From NCBI RefSeq assembly GCF_038397715.1, contig NZ_CP151633.1, positions 744,001 through 808,000 of the forward strand: DNA of 64,000 nucleotides, written 5' to 3'. The position numbers and the translations under genes were made by a program. This document shows positions 11,179 to 19,582 of the stretch, one piece after another (the stretch's first letter is position 1; every line of letters begins with the position of its first letter). Source of the stretch: Microbacterium sp. LWO14-1.2 (GTDB lineage Bacteria > Actinomycetota > Actinomycetes > Actinomycetales > Microbacteriaceae). The notes beneath the pieces were generated by a model that made no database searches, had not been told where the DNA came from, and saw only the letters and a list, made by a program, of their open reading frames with translations.

Positions 11179-11247
11179 TTCTGCCGGTTCTCGTTCTGCC
11201 GGTTCTCGTTCTGCCGGTTCTCGTTCTGCCGGTTCTCGTTCAGCCGG
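11179..11247. repeat. 15-bp tandem repeat at the kinase gene end
   Basis: The unit TTCTGCCGGTTCTCG occurs in four perfect copies (11179-11193, 11194-11208, 11209-11223, 11224-11238) and a partial fifth that contains the stop codon of the BadF-type kinase (11240-11242). The array fills most of the gap between that gene and murQ, so length variation would alter their spacing. Confidence 0.95.
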
Positions 11248-12148
11248 CACGGTGCACGTACCTCTCGTGCGGGAGCGGGGCTCCGGGGTCTGCGCGTCGG
11301 GCGATGAGCAGCGCGCCGTCGAGGGCGTCGCCCGCGGCATCCACGGGTTCGCGACCGGCGTCGCGAAGGGCTCCGCCGAGGAGCTCTCCGAACCAGGGGT
11401 GCTGGGTGAGTCCGCCGTGCAGGGCCACGGCGGTGGTGTGCGCGGCAGCCGCGACGGCGGAGTCGACGAGGAGGCGCGCCCCCTCGTCGGCGACCGCGCG
11501 TGCGACGGGGTCGCCGTCGGCGGCGGCGTCGAGGACGAGGGGCGCGAGGGTCGCGAGCCTGCGGGCGAGCGGCGAGTCCTGCGCGAGCCACTGCTGGATC
11601 GCGTCGATCGGACCGATCGCCGCGGCGACGCGGGCGGAGAGGATGGTGGGGGCGACGAGTCCGGCGGACGCGCGGAGCACGGCGCGCAGGGCTTCGCGGC
11701 CGAACCACGATCCGCTGCCGAAGTCACCGACCTCCGGTCCCCATCCGTCGACGAGCCGGATGCCGTCTGCGTCGACGCCGAGGGCCGCAGCTCCCGTGCC
11801 GGCGATCAGGAGTACGCCCTCTCCCCCGTCGAGGGCGCCGACGTGCGCCGAGACGACGTCGGAGGTGACGGCGACCGGGACGCCGAGCAGGGCATGCAGT
11901 CGCTGCGCCAGCTCGGATGCCGCGGCGGGTGCGGCCCAGGCACCGGCGGCACCGACGGAGACGGCTTCGTAGCCGGCGATGTCGGAGGTCAGCGGGAGGA
12001 TGGCGGCGAGCGCGGCGTCGATCCCGCCGGCGGCAGCGAGTCCCGGCGAGCCGATGCCTTCGACCGCGGCGCGGCGCTCGGGGCCGGAGACCACGACACG
12101 GCAGCGCGACTTGCCGAGGTCGACGGCGAGCACGGAGGGGTCAGGCAT
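11240..12148 (-). CDS. BadF/BadG-type amino-sugar kinase (GlcNAc or MurNAc kinase)
   Basis: A 302-residue ASKHA-fold kinase. The N-terminal phosphate loop VLAVDLGKSRCRVVV, the GVLLIAGTGAAALGV adenosine motif and WGPEVGDFGSGSWFG belong to the BadF/BadG N-acetylglucosamine kinase family. Paired with murQ and an RpiR regulator, it probably phosphorylates intracellular MurNAc and/or GlcNAc (MurK-like), so no PTS import is needed. TACACT six bases before ATG 12148 predicts a leaderless transcript. The sugar preference is inferred from context only. Confidence 0.85.
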   Translation of the reverse strand: MPDPSVLAVDLGKSRCRVVVSGPERRAAVEGIGSPGLAAAGGIDAALAAILPLTSDIAGYEAVSVGAAGAWAAPAAASELAQRLHALLGVPVAVTSDVVSAHVGALDGGEGVLLIAGTGAAALGVDADGIRLVDGWGPEVGDFGSGSWFGREALRAVLRASAGLVAPTILSARVAAAIGPIDAIQQWLAQDSPLARRLATLAPLVLDAAADGDPVARAVADEGARLLVDSAVAAAAHTTAVALHGGLTQHPWFGELLGGALRDAGREPVDAAGDALDGALLIARRADPGAPLPHERYVHRAG

Positions 12149-12152
12149 GAAA

Positions 12153-12174
12153 ATAGTGTACGCATAAGCACTAT
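12153..12174. promoter_or_regulatory. Inverted repeat overlapping the kinase/murQ promoter
   Basis: ATAGTG (12153-12158) and CACTAT (12169-12174) form a perfect 6-bp inverted repeat with a 10-base spacer. It overlaps the -10 hexamer TACACT (minus strand, 12155-12160). It is a good position for repression of the kinase-murQ unit. Confidence 0.5.
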
Positions 12175-12177
12175 GTC

Positions 12178-12194
12178 GTGAAAGAATTGTTCAC
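12178..12194. promoter_or_regulatory. Candidate RpiR-family operator
   Basis: GTGAAAGAATTGTTCAC is an imperfect 17-bp palindrome with 5-bp perfect arms, midway between the divergent kinase and rpiR-type genes. TGAA-N7-TTCA arrangements are common for RpiR-family operators; binding is inferred. Confidence 0.5.
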
Positions 12195-12214
12195 GAATCG
12201 GACGTCGGGGAGAC

Positions 12215-13075
12215 ATGAGCATTCAGACGCGCATCGCGGGAGCGGCGGAGACGCTGCCCCCTTCCCTCGCGCGCATCGCGCGTGCCGTGAGCGACAATCC
12301 CGGGATCGTCGTCGACAGCACCATCACCGAGCTCGCGGCGATCTGCGAGACCTCCGTCGCATCGGTCGTGCGATTCTGCCGCTCTGTGGACGTCGACGGA
12401 TACGCGGCGCTGCGCATGGCTCTGGCCGCCGAACTCGGGCGCGAGTCGGTGCAGTTCAGCGCCTCGACGGGGTTCGGCTCGGAGATCTCCCTCGACGATT
12501 CGCTGCGGGAGGCGACCGCGAAGGTCGCCGCTCTCGAGGTGCTGGCGATCGAGGAGACGATCGCCGGGCTCGACGACGAGCGGCTGGACGAGGCGGTGGC
12601 CGCCCTCGACGGCGCCCAGCGGATCCTCCTCTTCGGCATCGGTGCCAGCGGACTGGTCGCCGCGGACTTCGGGCAGAAGCTGCTGCGTATCGGGCGCGCG
12701 GCGGTCATCCTCACCGACGCACACGTGGCGAGCGCGGCGGCCGCCCTCTCCGCCGACGACACGGTCGCGGTGGGCATCTCGCAGTCCGGCACGACGATCG
12801 AGACCCAGCGCTTCCTGGAAGCCGCGCGCGGCGCCGGCACGAAGACCATCGCGATCACCGGTGTCGCGGATTCGACCGTCGCGGCGTCCGGCGACGTCGT
12901 GCTGCTCACGCACGCGAGGGAGCCGCGCCTCCGCGCCGGAGCGATGGTCAGCAGGATCGCGCAGCTCGCGCTCGTCGACTGCCTCTTCGTCGGGGTCGCT
13001 CGTCGCCGCAGAGCGGATGCCGTGGAGGCGCTGCAGCGAACGGCCGAGGCGACCCAGGTGCTGCGCGCGGAGTGA
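12215..13075 (+). CDS. MurR/RpiR-family transcriptional regulator
   Basis: A 286-residue repressor type. Residues 1-75 form an RpiR helix-turn-helix (SVASVVRFCRSVDVDGYAAL), and a SIS sugar-phosphate domain follows (ILLFGIGASGLVAADFGQKLL, VGISQSGTTIETQ). Such proteins sense amino-sugar phosphates and control MurNAc or GlcNAc use. GGGGAG precedes ATG 12215. It is divergent from the kinase-murQ pair, with two inverted repeats in the 66-base gap, so it most likely controls them and perhaps itself. Confidence 0.9.
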   Translation: MSIQTRIAGAAETLPPSLARIARAVSDNPGIVVDSTITELAAICETSVASVVRFCRSVDVDGYAALRMALAAELGRESVQFSASTGFGSEISLDDSLREATAKVAALEVLAIEETIAGLDDERLDEAVAALDGAQRILLFGIGASGLVAADFGQKLLRIGRAAVILTDAHVASAAAALSADDTVAVGISQSGTTIETQRFLEAARGAGTKTIAITGVADSTVAASGDVVLLTHAREPRLRAGAMVSRIAQLALVDCLFVGVARRRRADAVEALQRTAEATQVLRAE

Positions 13076-13144
13076 GCCGCGCGGCGCGACGGCACGGCGT
13101 CCTCCCGCGCGCGCGGATCTCGCGTCGGCGGGGTCTCAGCTCTG

Positions 13145-14329
13145 TCACTGACGCTCGTGCCGATGCGTGCCGACGGAGCCGGCCGTGCGGAGGAACACGA
13201 TGATCCAGCTGAAGATGAGCACGGCGGCGATCAGCTCGACGGCCGTGAGGTTGTAGTAGCCGACCGCGAAGAAGGCGGCGAGCAGCACGATCACGAGCAC
13301 GTAGGCCCAGCCGAAGGCGACGAACACTCGCGGGATGCTCCGAAGGAACCAGGGCAGCCCGATCACGACCACGGCGAAGACCACAGCCATCCCGGTGGCG
13401 ACCGTGTTGTGGAGGAGGAAGAACTCGTCGACCGGGAAGATGCCCACGCACGCGAGGAAGATCCCGAGGAGGATCAGCCCGGTGCGCACGATGAGGCGTC
13501 CCCGTCGGTCGATCGGATCGTCGACGGGCAGCCCGGCCGTCGCGTAGCGGGCGATCGTCGTGACCATGACTCCCGCGATGATCAGCGTGACGTTGAAGGC
13601 GATCGAGGCGCTGTTCGTGCTCATCCCGAGCGCGGAGAGGTTGTCGCGCCACCAGTGCACGTCGCTGGAGGCGAGCATGCTGGCGAACGCTCCGACCACG
13701 AGGAACACGGCGAGGACGAGCGACAGGACCATCGGGGTCAGGGCCACGGCGCTGAGGAAGGCCACATAGGCGGTGAGCCCGAAAGCGACGGCGACGAGCA
13801 CCGCGCCGGGGAAGGCGAAGACGGGTGCGTCGGTGAAGCTCCGCTCGAGCAGTTCGGCGATCCCCAGCCAGCCCAGGTAGGCGATGGCCGCGTGGGCGAA
13901 AGCGATCGCGGCGATGTCGTACCACCGCAGCCGGTCACCCGGCACGCTGAACCCGTCGCGGAGGCCGTCGACGCTCGGCTCGTCGGGGCGGACCGCAAGG
14001 CGGCCTACGGCGAAGGCGAGCGCAGCGGTGATCGCTCCGCCGTAAGCGGCGAACGCCCCGATCGAGCCCGGGCCGCTGATGGGGAGCTCTCGCCCCCAGA
14101 ACACCGGGAAGGCGACGAGGAATCCGACGGCGAGCACGACCGCACCGACGATGAGGGCGGTGGCCTCGAAGACGGCATCCGAGGTGGCAGGTCCGCGCAG
14201 CTGGCCCAGCACCCCGGCGATCGCGTCGCGGATCCGGCGGAGCGCGCCCGTCCCGTCCCTCCCGTCGGCTGTCCCTGCTGCGTGTCCGCGCGCCGTGCCG
14301 GCTGCGTCGTCGCCCTCCGCGATTCGCAT
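13145..14329 (-). CDS. Polytopic membrane protein (DUF998-like)
   Basis: A 394-residue protein with about ten predicted membrane helices. DNLSALGMSTNSASIAFN followed by a glycine-rich helix resembles the conserved start of DUF998 proteins, repeated here with a second half. The first 60 residues are hydrophilic and cytoplasmic. AGGAGG seven bases before ATG 14329 fixes the start, although the frame is open well upstream. The function of the family is unknown. It converges with the RpiR gene and is divergent from a HAD phosphatase. Confidence 0.7.
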   Translation of the reverse strand: MRIAEGDDAAGTARGHAAGTADGRDGTGALRRIRDAIAGVLGQLRGPATSDAVFEATALIVGAVVLAVGFLVAFPVFWGRELPISGPGSIGAFAAYGGAITAALAFAVGRLAVRPDEPSVDGLRDGFSVPGDRLRWYDIAAIAFAHAAIAYLGWLGIAELLERSFTDAPVFAFPGAVLVAVAFGLTAYVAFLSAVALTPMVLSLVLAVFLVVGAFASMLASSDVHWWRDNLSALGMSTNSASIAFNVTLIIAGVMVTTIARYATAGLPVDDPIDRRGRLIVRTGLILLGIFLACVGIFPVDEFFLLHNTVATGMAVVFAVVVIGLPWFLRSIPRVFVAFGWAYVLVIVLLAAFFAVGYYNLTAVELIAAVLIFSWIIVFLRTAGSVGTHRHERQ

Positions 14330-14410
14330 GCTGCCTCCTGCGGACAGCTTAGGACCGGGTCGCGGCACGCCCCCGAGGCTGGGCCGTGTGCGCCGCAGTA
14401 GCCTGGGGAG

Positions 14411-15064
14411 GTGACCGAGATCGTTCCCGCCCGCGCCGTCCTGCTCGACATGGACGGCACCCTCGTCGACTCGACCGCGGTCGTGGAGAGGCTCTGGCTC
14501 GCGTGGGCGGAGCCGCACGGCCTCGACCCGGCGACCGTGCTGAGCGTCGTCCACGGGCGGCAGGGTCATCAGAGCATGGCGATCATGCTTCCCGAGCGCG
14601 ATCACGCGGTGAACCTGCTCGAGAACGAGCGGATGCTGGCGACCGAGGCGAGCGACGTCGACGGCGTCGTGGAGATTCGCGGGGCCGGCGACCTGCTGAG
14701 GGCGCTCGCGGAGGTGCCGCACGCGATCGTGACCTCGGCCAACGTGCCCCTGATGAACGCGCGAATGGGCGAAGCGGGGCTCACGGTCCCGCAGCTCGTC
14801 GTGACGGCGGAGAGCGTCTCGGCCTCGAAGCCCGATCCCGAGGGGTTCCTCCTGGGCGCAAAGCTGTTGGGCGTCGACCCGGCGGACTGCGTGGTGTTCG
14901 AGGATTCCGGCGCCGGTATCCAGGCCGCGCACGCGGCGGGCATGCGGGTGATCGGGATCGGCGCGCACGCCGCGGCCCACGCCCCCGAGTACCAGGTCGC
15001 CGACCTCACGCAGGTCTCCGTGCGAGCGGGAGCCGACGGAGGGTTCGAACTCGTCGTGGAGTGA
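14411..15064 (+). CDS. HAD-family sugar-phosphate phosphatase (beta-PGM-like)
   Basis: A 217-residue protein with the classical motifs LLDMDGTLVDST (residues 11-22), IVTSANVPL, SKPDPEGFLLGAK and VVFEDSGAGIQAA. This is the pattern of subfamily IA phosphatases and phosphoglucomutases, such as those acting on sugar phosphates or glycerol 3-phosphate; the substrate is not clear. Its GTG start at 14411 lies six bases after TAGCCT, another leaderless arrangement. Confidence 0.87.
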   Translation: MTEIVPARAVLLDMDGTLVDSTAVVERLWLAWAEPHGLDPATVLSVVHGRQGHQSMAIMLPERDHAVNLLENERMLATEASDVDGVVEIRGAGDLLRALAEVPHAIVTSANVPLMNARMGEAGLTVPQLVVTAESVSASKPDPEGFLLGAKLLGVDPADCVVFEDSGAGIQAAHAAGMRVIGIGAHAAAHAPEYQVADLTQVSVRAGADGGFELVVE

Positions 15065-15190
15065 GACTGCGGCTGTCCGGATGCACGGTCTCTGCGCTGC
15101 ATTCCAGGGTTCCGGAGTACTTCATCTGATCGTCCGATTTCAGCGCTGATCTGGGTCTCGAATGTCAGTGGTCGCTGATTCAGTGGGGGT

Positions 15191-16741
15191 ATGACAGCAC
15201 TGGCGGACGCGACGGTCGAGCAGGTGGCAGCCGTGGGCGCGCTCACCGGAACGCTCGTGGCCGTCGACCGCGCGATCAGCTCCCTGATGGCCTGCCGCGA
15301 CGGGCTCCTCGCCTCTGGTGGGCGGATCGCACTCGAGACCGTTCAGGACGCCGAGGAGCGCGATGACAGCCGGGCCCACGATCTCGGCGAGATGGCAGTG
15401 CGCGCCGTGGCAGCGGAGTTCGCTGCCGCGCTGCACCTCAGCGATCGCACCGTGCAGCGCCGCATGGCCGACGCCGAGCTGCTCGTTCTTCAGTTCCCCG
15501 TGCTGTGGCAGGCACAGGGAGACGGGCGGGTGAGCGCCGCACACTCGAGGGTGATCATCGACGCGGGGCTGCACCTCGACGACGCCGACGATCGCGACGC
15601 CTACACCGCAGAGATGCTCGAGTGGGCGCAGACCGAGTCACCGAACCGCCTGGCCCGCCGCGCTCGGCGCGTGGCCGACCGAATCCAGCGCCGCACCATC
15701 GATGAGCGTCACCAGAGCGCCCGCGAACAGCGCGCGGTCTGGGTGAAGGATCGGGCCGACGGGATGGCCGAACTCGGACTCCTCGGGCCGGCCGCCCTCG
15801 TTCACGGCGCCTACGACCGCATCACTGCGATGGCGAGGTCCGTCGTACGCGAGCAGAAGGAGCGCACCACCTCGGCGGCGAAGCGCACGACCCCGGCGGC
15901 GGGGCACACGACGCCGGCTGCGGAGCACACGACCCCGGCGACCGCGGCTCCAGACGCCGGGCGCGATGGCGCGAGCGCTCCGTCCTCGTTCGACTCGGTT
16001 CGCGATTCGTTCGGGATCCCGCGGGTCACCGAGCCCGCGCCCAGGACCCTCGCTCAGATCCGGTGCGATCTGGCACTCGACCTCGTCCTCACGGGGGCGC
16101 CGGCCGGTCACGATTCCGCCGACGGGATCCTCGCGGCGATCGCCGGATCGGTGAGTGTCACGGTTCCCGTGCAGACGTTGATGGGGACGAGCACGATGCC
16201 GGCGGAGCTCGACGGACGCGTTCCGATCGACACCGCCACCGCGCGACAGCTCGCCGGCGGCGCGAGCGGATGGGATCGGATCCTCACTCACCCCATCAGC
16301 GGTCGACTCCTCGCCGTCGACCGGTACCGTCCGTCAGCGGAGCTGAGACGGCATCTCAGAGCGCGCGATCAACGCTGTCGGTTCCCCGGGTGCGGTCAGC
16401 TGCCTCGCGAGTGCGACGTCGACCACACGCAGGATCATGCGCTCGGCGGCTCCACCGATGCGGGCAACCTCGGCACTCTCTGCCGCCGTCACCACCGCCT
16501 CAAACATCACACGCCCTGGCACGTCGAGCACCTCGGCGACGGTGTGTACGCGTGGACCAGCCCCACCGGGCGCACCTACCTCGACGCTCCTCCCGCACAG
16601 AACACGGACACGCGCCTGGAAGCGCAGACGAACACGGACACGCGCACGGACACGGACATGCGCGTGGACACGGCCACGGCCACGGACACGAACACGAACA
16701 CCCGTGGCTCGGCACCACCGAGGGCAGCCCCTCCGTTCTGA
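15191..16741 (+). CDS. DUF222 / HNH endonuclease-domain protein (13E12-like)
   Basis: A 516-residue protein of the actinobacterial 13E12-repeat family. The N-terminal DUF222 region is helical (residues 20-240). A C-terminal HNH nuclease domain reads CRFPGCGQLPRECDVDH, then GNLGTLCRRHHRLKHH, with zinc-ligand cysteines and the catalytic His. Two low-complexity inserts stand out: a TTPAA repeat near residue 235 and a Thr/Asp/Asn-rich tail. These genes occur in many near-identical copies per genome; their role is unknown. A 17-bp tandem repeat overlaps its stop. Confidence 0.88.
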   Translation: MTALADATVEQVAAVGALTGTLVAVDRAISSLMACRDGLLASGGRIALETVQDAEERDDSRAHDLGEMAVRAVAAEFAAALHLSDRTVQRRMADAELLVLQFPVLWQAQGDGRVSAAHSRVIIDAGLHLDDADDRDAYTAEMLEWAQTESPNRLARRARRVADRIQRRTIDERHQSAREQRAVWVKDRADGMAELGLLGPAALVHGAYDRITAMARSVVREQKERTTSAAKRTTPAAGHTTPAAEHTTPATAAPDAGRDGASAPSSFDSVRDSFGIPRVTEPAPRTLAQIRCDLALDLVLTGAPAGHDSADGILAAIAGSVSVTVPVQTLMGTSTMPAELDGRVPIDTATARQLAGGASGWDRILTHPISGRLLAVDRYRPSAELRRHLRARDQRCRFPGCGQLPRECDVDHTQDHALGGSTDAGNLGTLCRRHHRLKHHTPWHVEHLGDGVYAWTSPTGRTYLDAPPAQNTDTRLEAQTNTDTRTDTDMRVDTATATDTNTNTRGSAPPRAAPPF

Positions 16742-16800
16742 CGCCTCGACCGTTCTGACGCCTCGACCGTTCTGACACCTCGACCGTTCTGACACCTCGA
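16733..16800. repeat. 17-bp tandem repeat over the HNH gene stop
   Basis: CCGTTCTGACGCCTCGA is repeated four times without a break (16733-16749, 16750-16766, 16767-16783, 16784-16800); the last two copies carry ACACC for ACGCC. The first copy contains the HNH gene stop TGA (16739-16741), and each copy repeats a TGA in a new frame. Confidence 0.95.
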
Positions 16801-16846
16801 CGTGATGGTGCTGCTGCGAACGGTGTCAGTCCGTCGCGCGCTGCCC

Positions 16847-17284
16847 TCAGACCAGCGCGAAGTCCTCGAAGATCAGCGTCGTCCTCGTCGACCGGATCGA
16901 CGGGATCGCCTGGATGTCCTCGAGCACGATCCGCCGCAGGTCCCGCGCGTCGTTGGCGCGAACCAGGAGGATCACGTCGAAGTCGCCGCCGACGAGCGCC
17001 ATGTGCTCGATCTCGGGGATGGCGCGCAGCCGCGCGCTGACGTCCTGCCACGTCGCCTGCTCGATCGCCAGTGTCACGTACGCGCTGGCGTGATGCCCGA
17101 GCAGCACCGGATCGGTCCGCACCGTGTAACCGGTCACGACTCCGGCATCCGTCAGCCGCTTGATCCGCGCGTGTGCGCCCGCCCGCGAGATGTGCACCGC
17201 GTCGGCGATCGCCGTCATCGACGCCCGCGCGTCACGGCGCAGCTCATCGAGGATCGCGCGATCGACGTCGTCCAGCGTTATCAT
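16847..17284 (-). CDS. Lrp/AsnC-family regulator, probably of the bkd operon
   Basis: A 145-residue protein with an N-terminal helix-turn-helix (residues 5-50, ISRAGAHARIKRL) and a C-terminal RAM ligand-binding domain (AYVTLAIEQ, HMALVGGDFDVILLV). Lrp-type BkdR proteins activate branched-chain ketoacid dehydrogenase genes in response to branched-chain amino acids. The divergent operon is exactly that enzyme, so this is the likely regulator. AAGGGG precedes ATG 17284. Confidence 0.88.
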   Translation of the reverse strand: MITLDDVDRAILDELRRDARASMTAIADAVHISRAGAHARIKRLTDAGVVTGYTVRTDPVLLGHHASAYVTLAIEQATWQDVSARLRAIPEIEHMALVGGDFDVILLVRANDARDLRRIVLEDIQAIPSIRSTRTTLIFEDFALV

Positions 17285-17345
17285 GGCACCCCTTCATCCT
17301 GTGCTCGAATTCTGACACTTCGCGCGCGTGGAGGGCAACCATCGA

Positions 17346-17397
17346 GCAGTCATCCACGAATGGCCTCATCCTCTTGGACGACTGCGCATCGCGATGC
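17346..17397. promoter_or_regulatory. Candidate Lrp operators upstream of the bkd operon
   Basis: GCAGTCATCC (17346-17355) and GGACGACTGC (17376-17385) form a 9/10 inverted repeat. The perfect 12-bp palindrome GCATCGCGATGC follows at 17386-17397. Both lie in the 151-base gap between the Lrp-type gene and the divergent dehydrogenase operon. Their role as Lrp sites is inferred from position. Confidence 0.45.
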
Positions 17398-17435
17398 ATC
17401 CTTTCTTCATCGGGTTCGACAAGGAGGGCGAACGG

Positions 17436-18557
17436 ATGAATCACGCAGAACTGCTCCCGCGCGACGAAGCGGTGCAGCTGATCGACGCGACCGGCCGACC
17501 GGTTGCCGACGACGGTTACCCGCTGCCCGACGACGGGGCGCTCCTCACCGCCTACCGCGGACTGGTCGAGGGCCGCCGCATCAACGACCAGGCCAGCGCC
17601 CTCGTGCGTCAGGGGCGGCTCGCCGTGTACCCGTCCTCACACGGGCAGGAGGCCTGCCAGATCGGCGCCGCACTCGCCCTGCGCGACACCGACTGGCTCT
17701 TCCCCACCTACCGCGACTCCGTGGCAGTGATCGCTCGGGGCGTGGCACCCGCCGAAGCGATGGTCCTGCTCAAGGGCGATTGGCATTCCGGCTATGACGT
17801 CCGCGCTCATCGCGTCGCACCCCAGGCCACGCCGCTCGCCACCCAGCTGCTGCACGCGGTCGGCTTCGCCTACGCCGCCGCGCAGCGCGGCGAAGACACC
17901 GTCGTGCTCGCTCTCTGCGGCGACGGTGCGACCAGCGAGGGCGACTTCCACGAAGCCCTGAACTTCGCCGCCGTCTTCCACGTGCCGGTGGTGTTCTTCG
18001 TGCAGAACAACGAGTTCGCGATCTCCGTGCCCCTCAGCCGCCAGACCGCCGCGCCCTCGCTCGCGCACAAGGCGATCGGCTACGGGATGCCGGGGCGCCG
18101 CGTCGACGGCAACGACGTCGCCGCCGTCCTGTCGGTGCTCGGCGAGGCCGTCGACCGCGCCAGGACCGGCGGCGGCCCCACCCTCGTCGAAGCGCACACC
18201 TACCGGATGCAGGCCCACACCAACGCCGACGACGACACCCGCTACCGCGAGCGCGAGGAGGTGCAGGCCTGGGTCGCGCGAGACCCGCTCACCCGCCTGC
18301 ACACCCACCTCACCGCGAGCGGAGCGCTGACCGACGAGCTCGAGAACGAGATCGCGGCGGGAGCGGAGGAGATCGCCGCGGCCATGCGCTCCGCGCTCAA
18401 CACCGACACCGACCTCGACCCCGAAGACCTGTTCCGCTTCGTCACCACCGAACGCTCGCCCCAGCTGCAGGAGCAGTGGCACCAGCTGCGCGACGAGATC
18501 CAACGCGACGCGCTCGGAGACGACCAGGAGACCCACTCCGCAGGAGGCGTGCGATGA
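17436..18557 (+). CDS. bkdA: Branched-chain 2-oxoacid dehydrogenase E1 alpha subunit
   Basis: A 373-residue ThDP-binding subunit. With E1 beta it decarboxylates the 2-oxo acids from valine, leucine and isoleucine and acylates the E2 lipoyl group. The ThDP motif is LALCGDGATSEGDFHEALNFAAVFHVPVVFFVQNN, with GDG at about residue 153. LFPTYRDS and YRMQAHTNADD also match the family. The frame is open upstream, but AGGAGG eight bases before ATG 17436 selects this start. The stop overlaps the E1 beta start (ATGA). Confidence 0.93.
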   Translation: MNHAELLPRDEAVQLIDATGRPVADDGYPLPDDGALLTAYRGLVEGRRINDQASALVRQGRLAVYPSSHGQEACQIGAALALRDTDWLFPTYRDSVAVIARGVAPAEAMVLLKGDWHSGYDVRAHRVAPQATPLATQLLHAVGFAYAAAQRGEDTVVLALCGDGATSEGDFHEALNFAAVFHVPVVFFVQNNEFAISVPLSRQTAAPSLAHKAIGYGMPGRRVDGNDVAAVLSVLGEAVDRARTGGGPTLVEAHTYRMQAHTNADDDTRYREREEVQAWVARDPLTRLHTHLTASGALTDELENEIAAGAEEIAAAMRSALNTDTDLDPEDLFRFVTTERSPQLQEQWHQLRDEIQRDALGDDQETHSAGGVR

Positions 18558-19582
18558 CCATCACCCACGACCGCATCGACGTCGACACCCCGGCATCGAC
18601 CGTCCAGACGCTCAGCATGGCGGCCGCCCTCAACCTCGCCCTCGCCGACGCCATCGCCGAGGATCCGGCAGTGGTCGTGTTCGGCGAAGACGTCGGCGCC
18701 CTCGGCGGAGTCTTCCGCATCACCGACGGACTGACCGCCCGCTTTGGCGAAGACCGCTGCTTCGACACCCCGCTCGCAGAGTCCGGCATCGTCGGCACCG
18801 CGGTCGGCATGGCCATGAACGGCCTCCGTCCGGTCGTCGAGCTGCAGTTCGACGCGTTCGCGCTGCCCGCCTTCGAGCAGATCGTCAGCCACGTCGCGAA
18901 GCTCTCCAACCGCACGCGCGGTGCCATTCGCATGCCGATGGTCATCCGCATCCCCTTCGGCGGAGGCATTGGCGGCGTCGAGCACCACTGCGACTCGTCC
19001 GAGGCGTATTACGCGCACACGCCAGGACTCACGGTGGTGAGCCCCGCCACACCCCAGGACGCCTACTCGCTGCTCCGCGCCGCGATCGCGTCGCCCGACC
19101 CCGTCGTCTTCCTCGAACCGAAGAAGCTGTACTGGACCAAGGGCGAGGTCGACACCGACGCGACCGTCGACATCGGCTCCGCCCGCATCGCGCGCGACGG
19201 CACCGACGTCACGCTGATCGCCTACGGCGCATCCGTCCCGCTCGCCCTCGACGCCGCCGACGCCGCGGCCGTGGAAGGACGCAGCGTCCAGGTCGTCGAC
19301 GTGCGGTCGCTCACGCCCTTCGACGACGAGACCGTCACCGCCGCCGTGCGCTCGACGGGACGCGCTGTCGTGATCGCCGAGGCCCCCGGCTTCGCGAGCG
19401 TCGCCTCCGAGATCCAGGCCCGCGTGTTCGAGCGCTGCTTCGAGTACCTCGAAGCCCCGGTGCGCCGCGTCACCGGCTTCGACACCCCGTACGCACCGCC
19501 GAAGCTCGAGCACTGGTATCTGCCGGACGTCGACAGGATCCTGGATGCCGTCGACTCGCTGCACTGGGAGGACCGACCGTGA
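18554..19582 (+). CDS. bkdB: Branched-chain 2-oxoacid dehydrogenase E1 beta subunit
   Basis: A 342-residue partner of E1 alpha. It has the transketolase pyrimidine-binding domain (FGEDVGALGGVFRIT, DTPLAESGIVGTAVGMA) and a C-terminal transketolase domain (VVDVRSLTPFDDETV). FGGGIGGVEHHCDSSEAYYAHTPGL is typical of the E1 beta of acyl dehydrogenases. ATG 18554 overlaps the E1 alpha stop and has AGGAGG upstream; its own stop overlaps the E2 start (GTGA), so translation is coupled through all three genes. Confidence 0.93.
   Translation: MTITHDRIDVDTPASTVQTLSMAAALNLALADAIAEDPAVVVFGEDVGALGGVFRITDGLTARFGEDRCFDTPLAESGIVGTAVGMAMNGLRPVVELQFDAFALPAFEQIVSHVAKLSNRTRGAIRMPMVIRIPFGGGIGGVEHHCDSSEAYYAHTPGLTVVSPATPQDAYSLLRAAIASPDPVVFLEPKKLYWTKGEVDTDATVDIGSARIARDGTDVTLIAYGASVPLALDAADAAAVEGRSVQVVDVRSLTPFDDETVTAAVRSTGRAVVIAEAPGFASVASEIQARVFERCFEYLEAPVRRVTGFDTPYAPPKLEHWYLPDVDRILDAVDSLHWEDRP

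Noticed and set aside
15191..16741. HNH gene as a mobile intron or homing endonuclease
   Set aside because: The DUF222 architecture is that of dispersed actinobacterial 13E12 proteins. No intron or intein borders or target duplications are visible.
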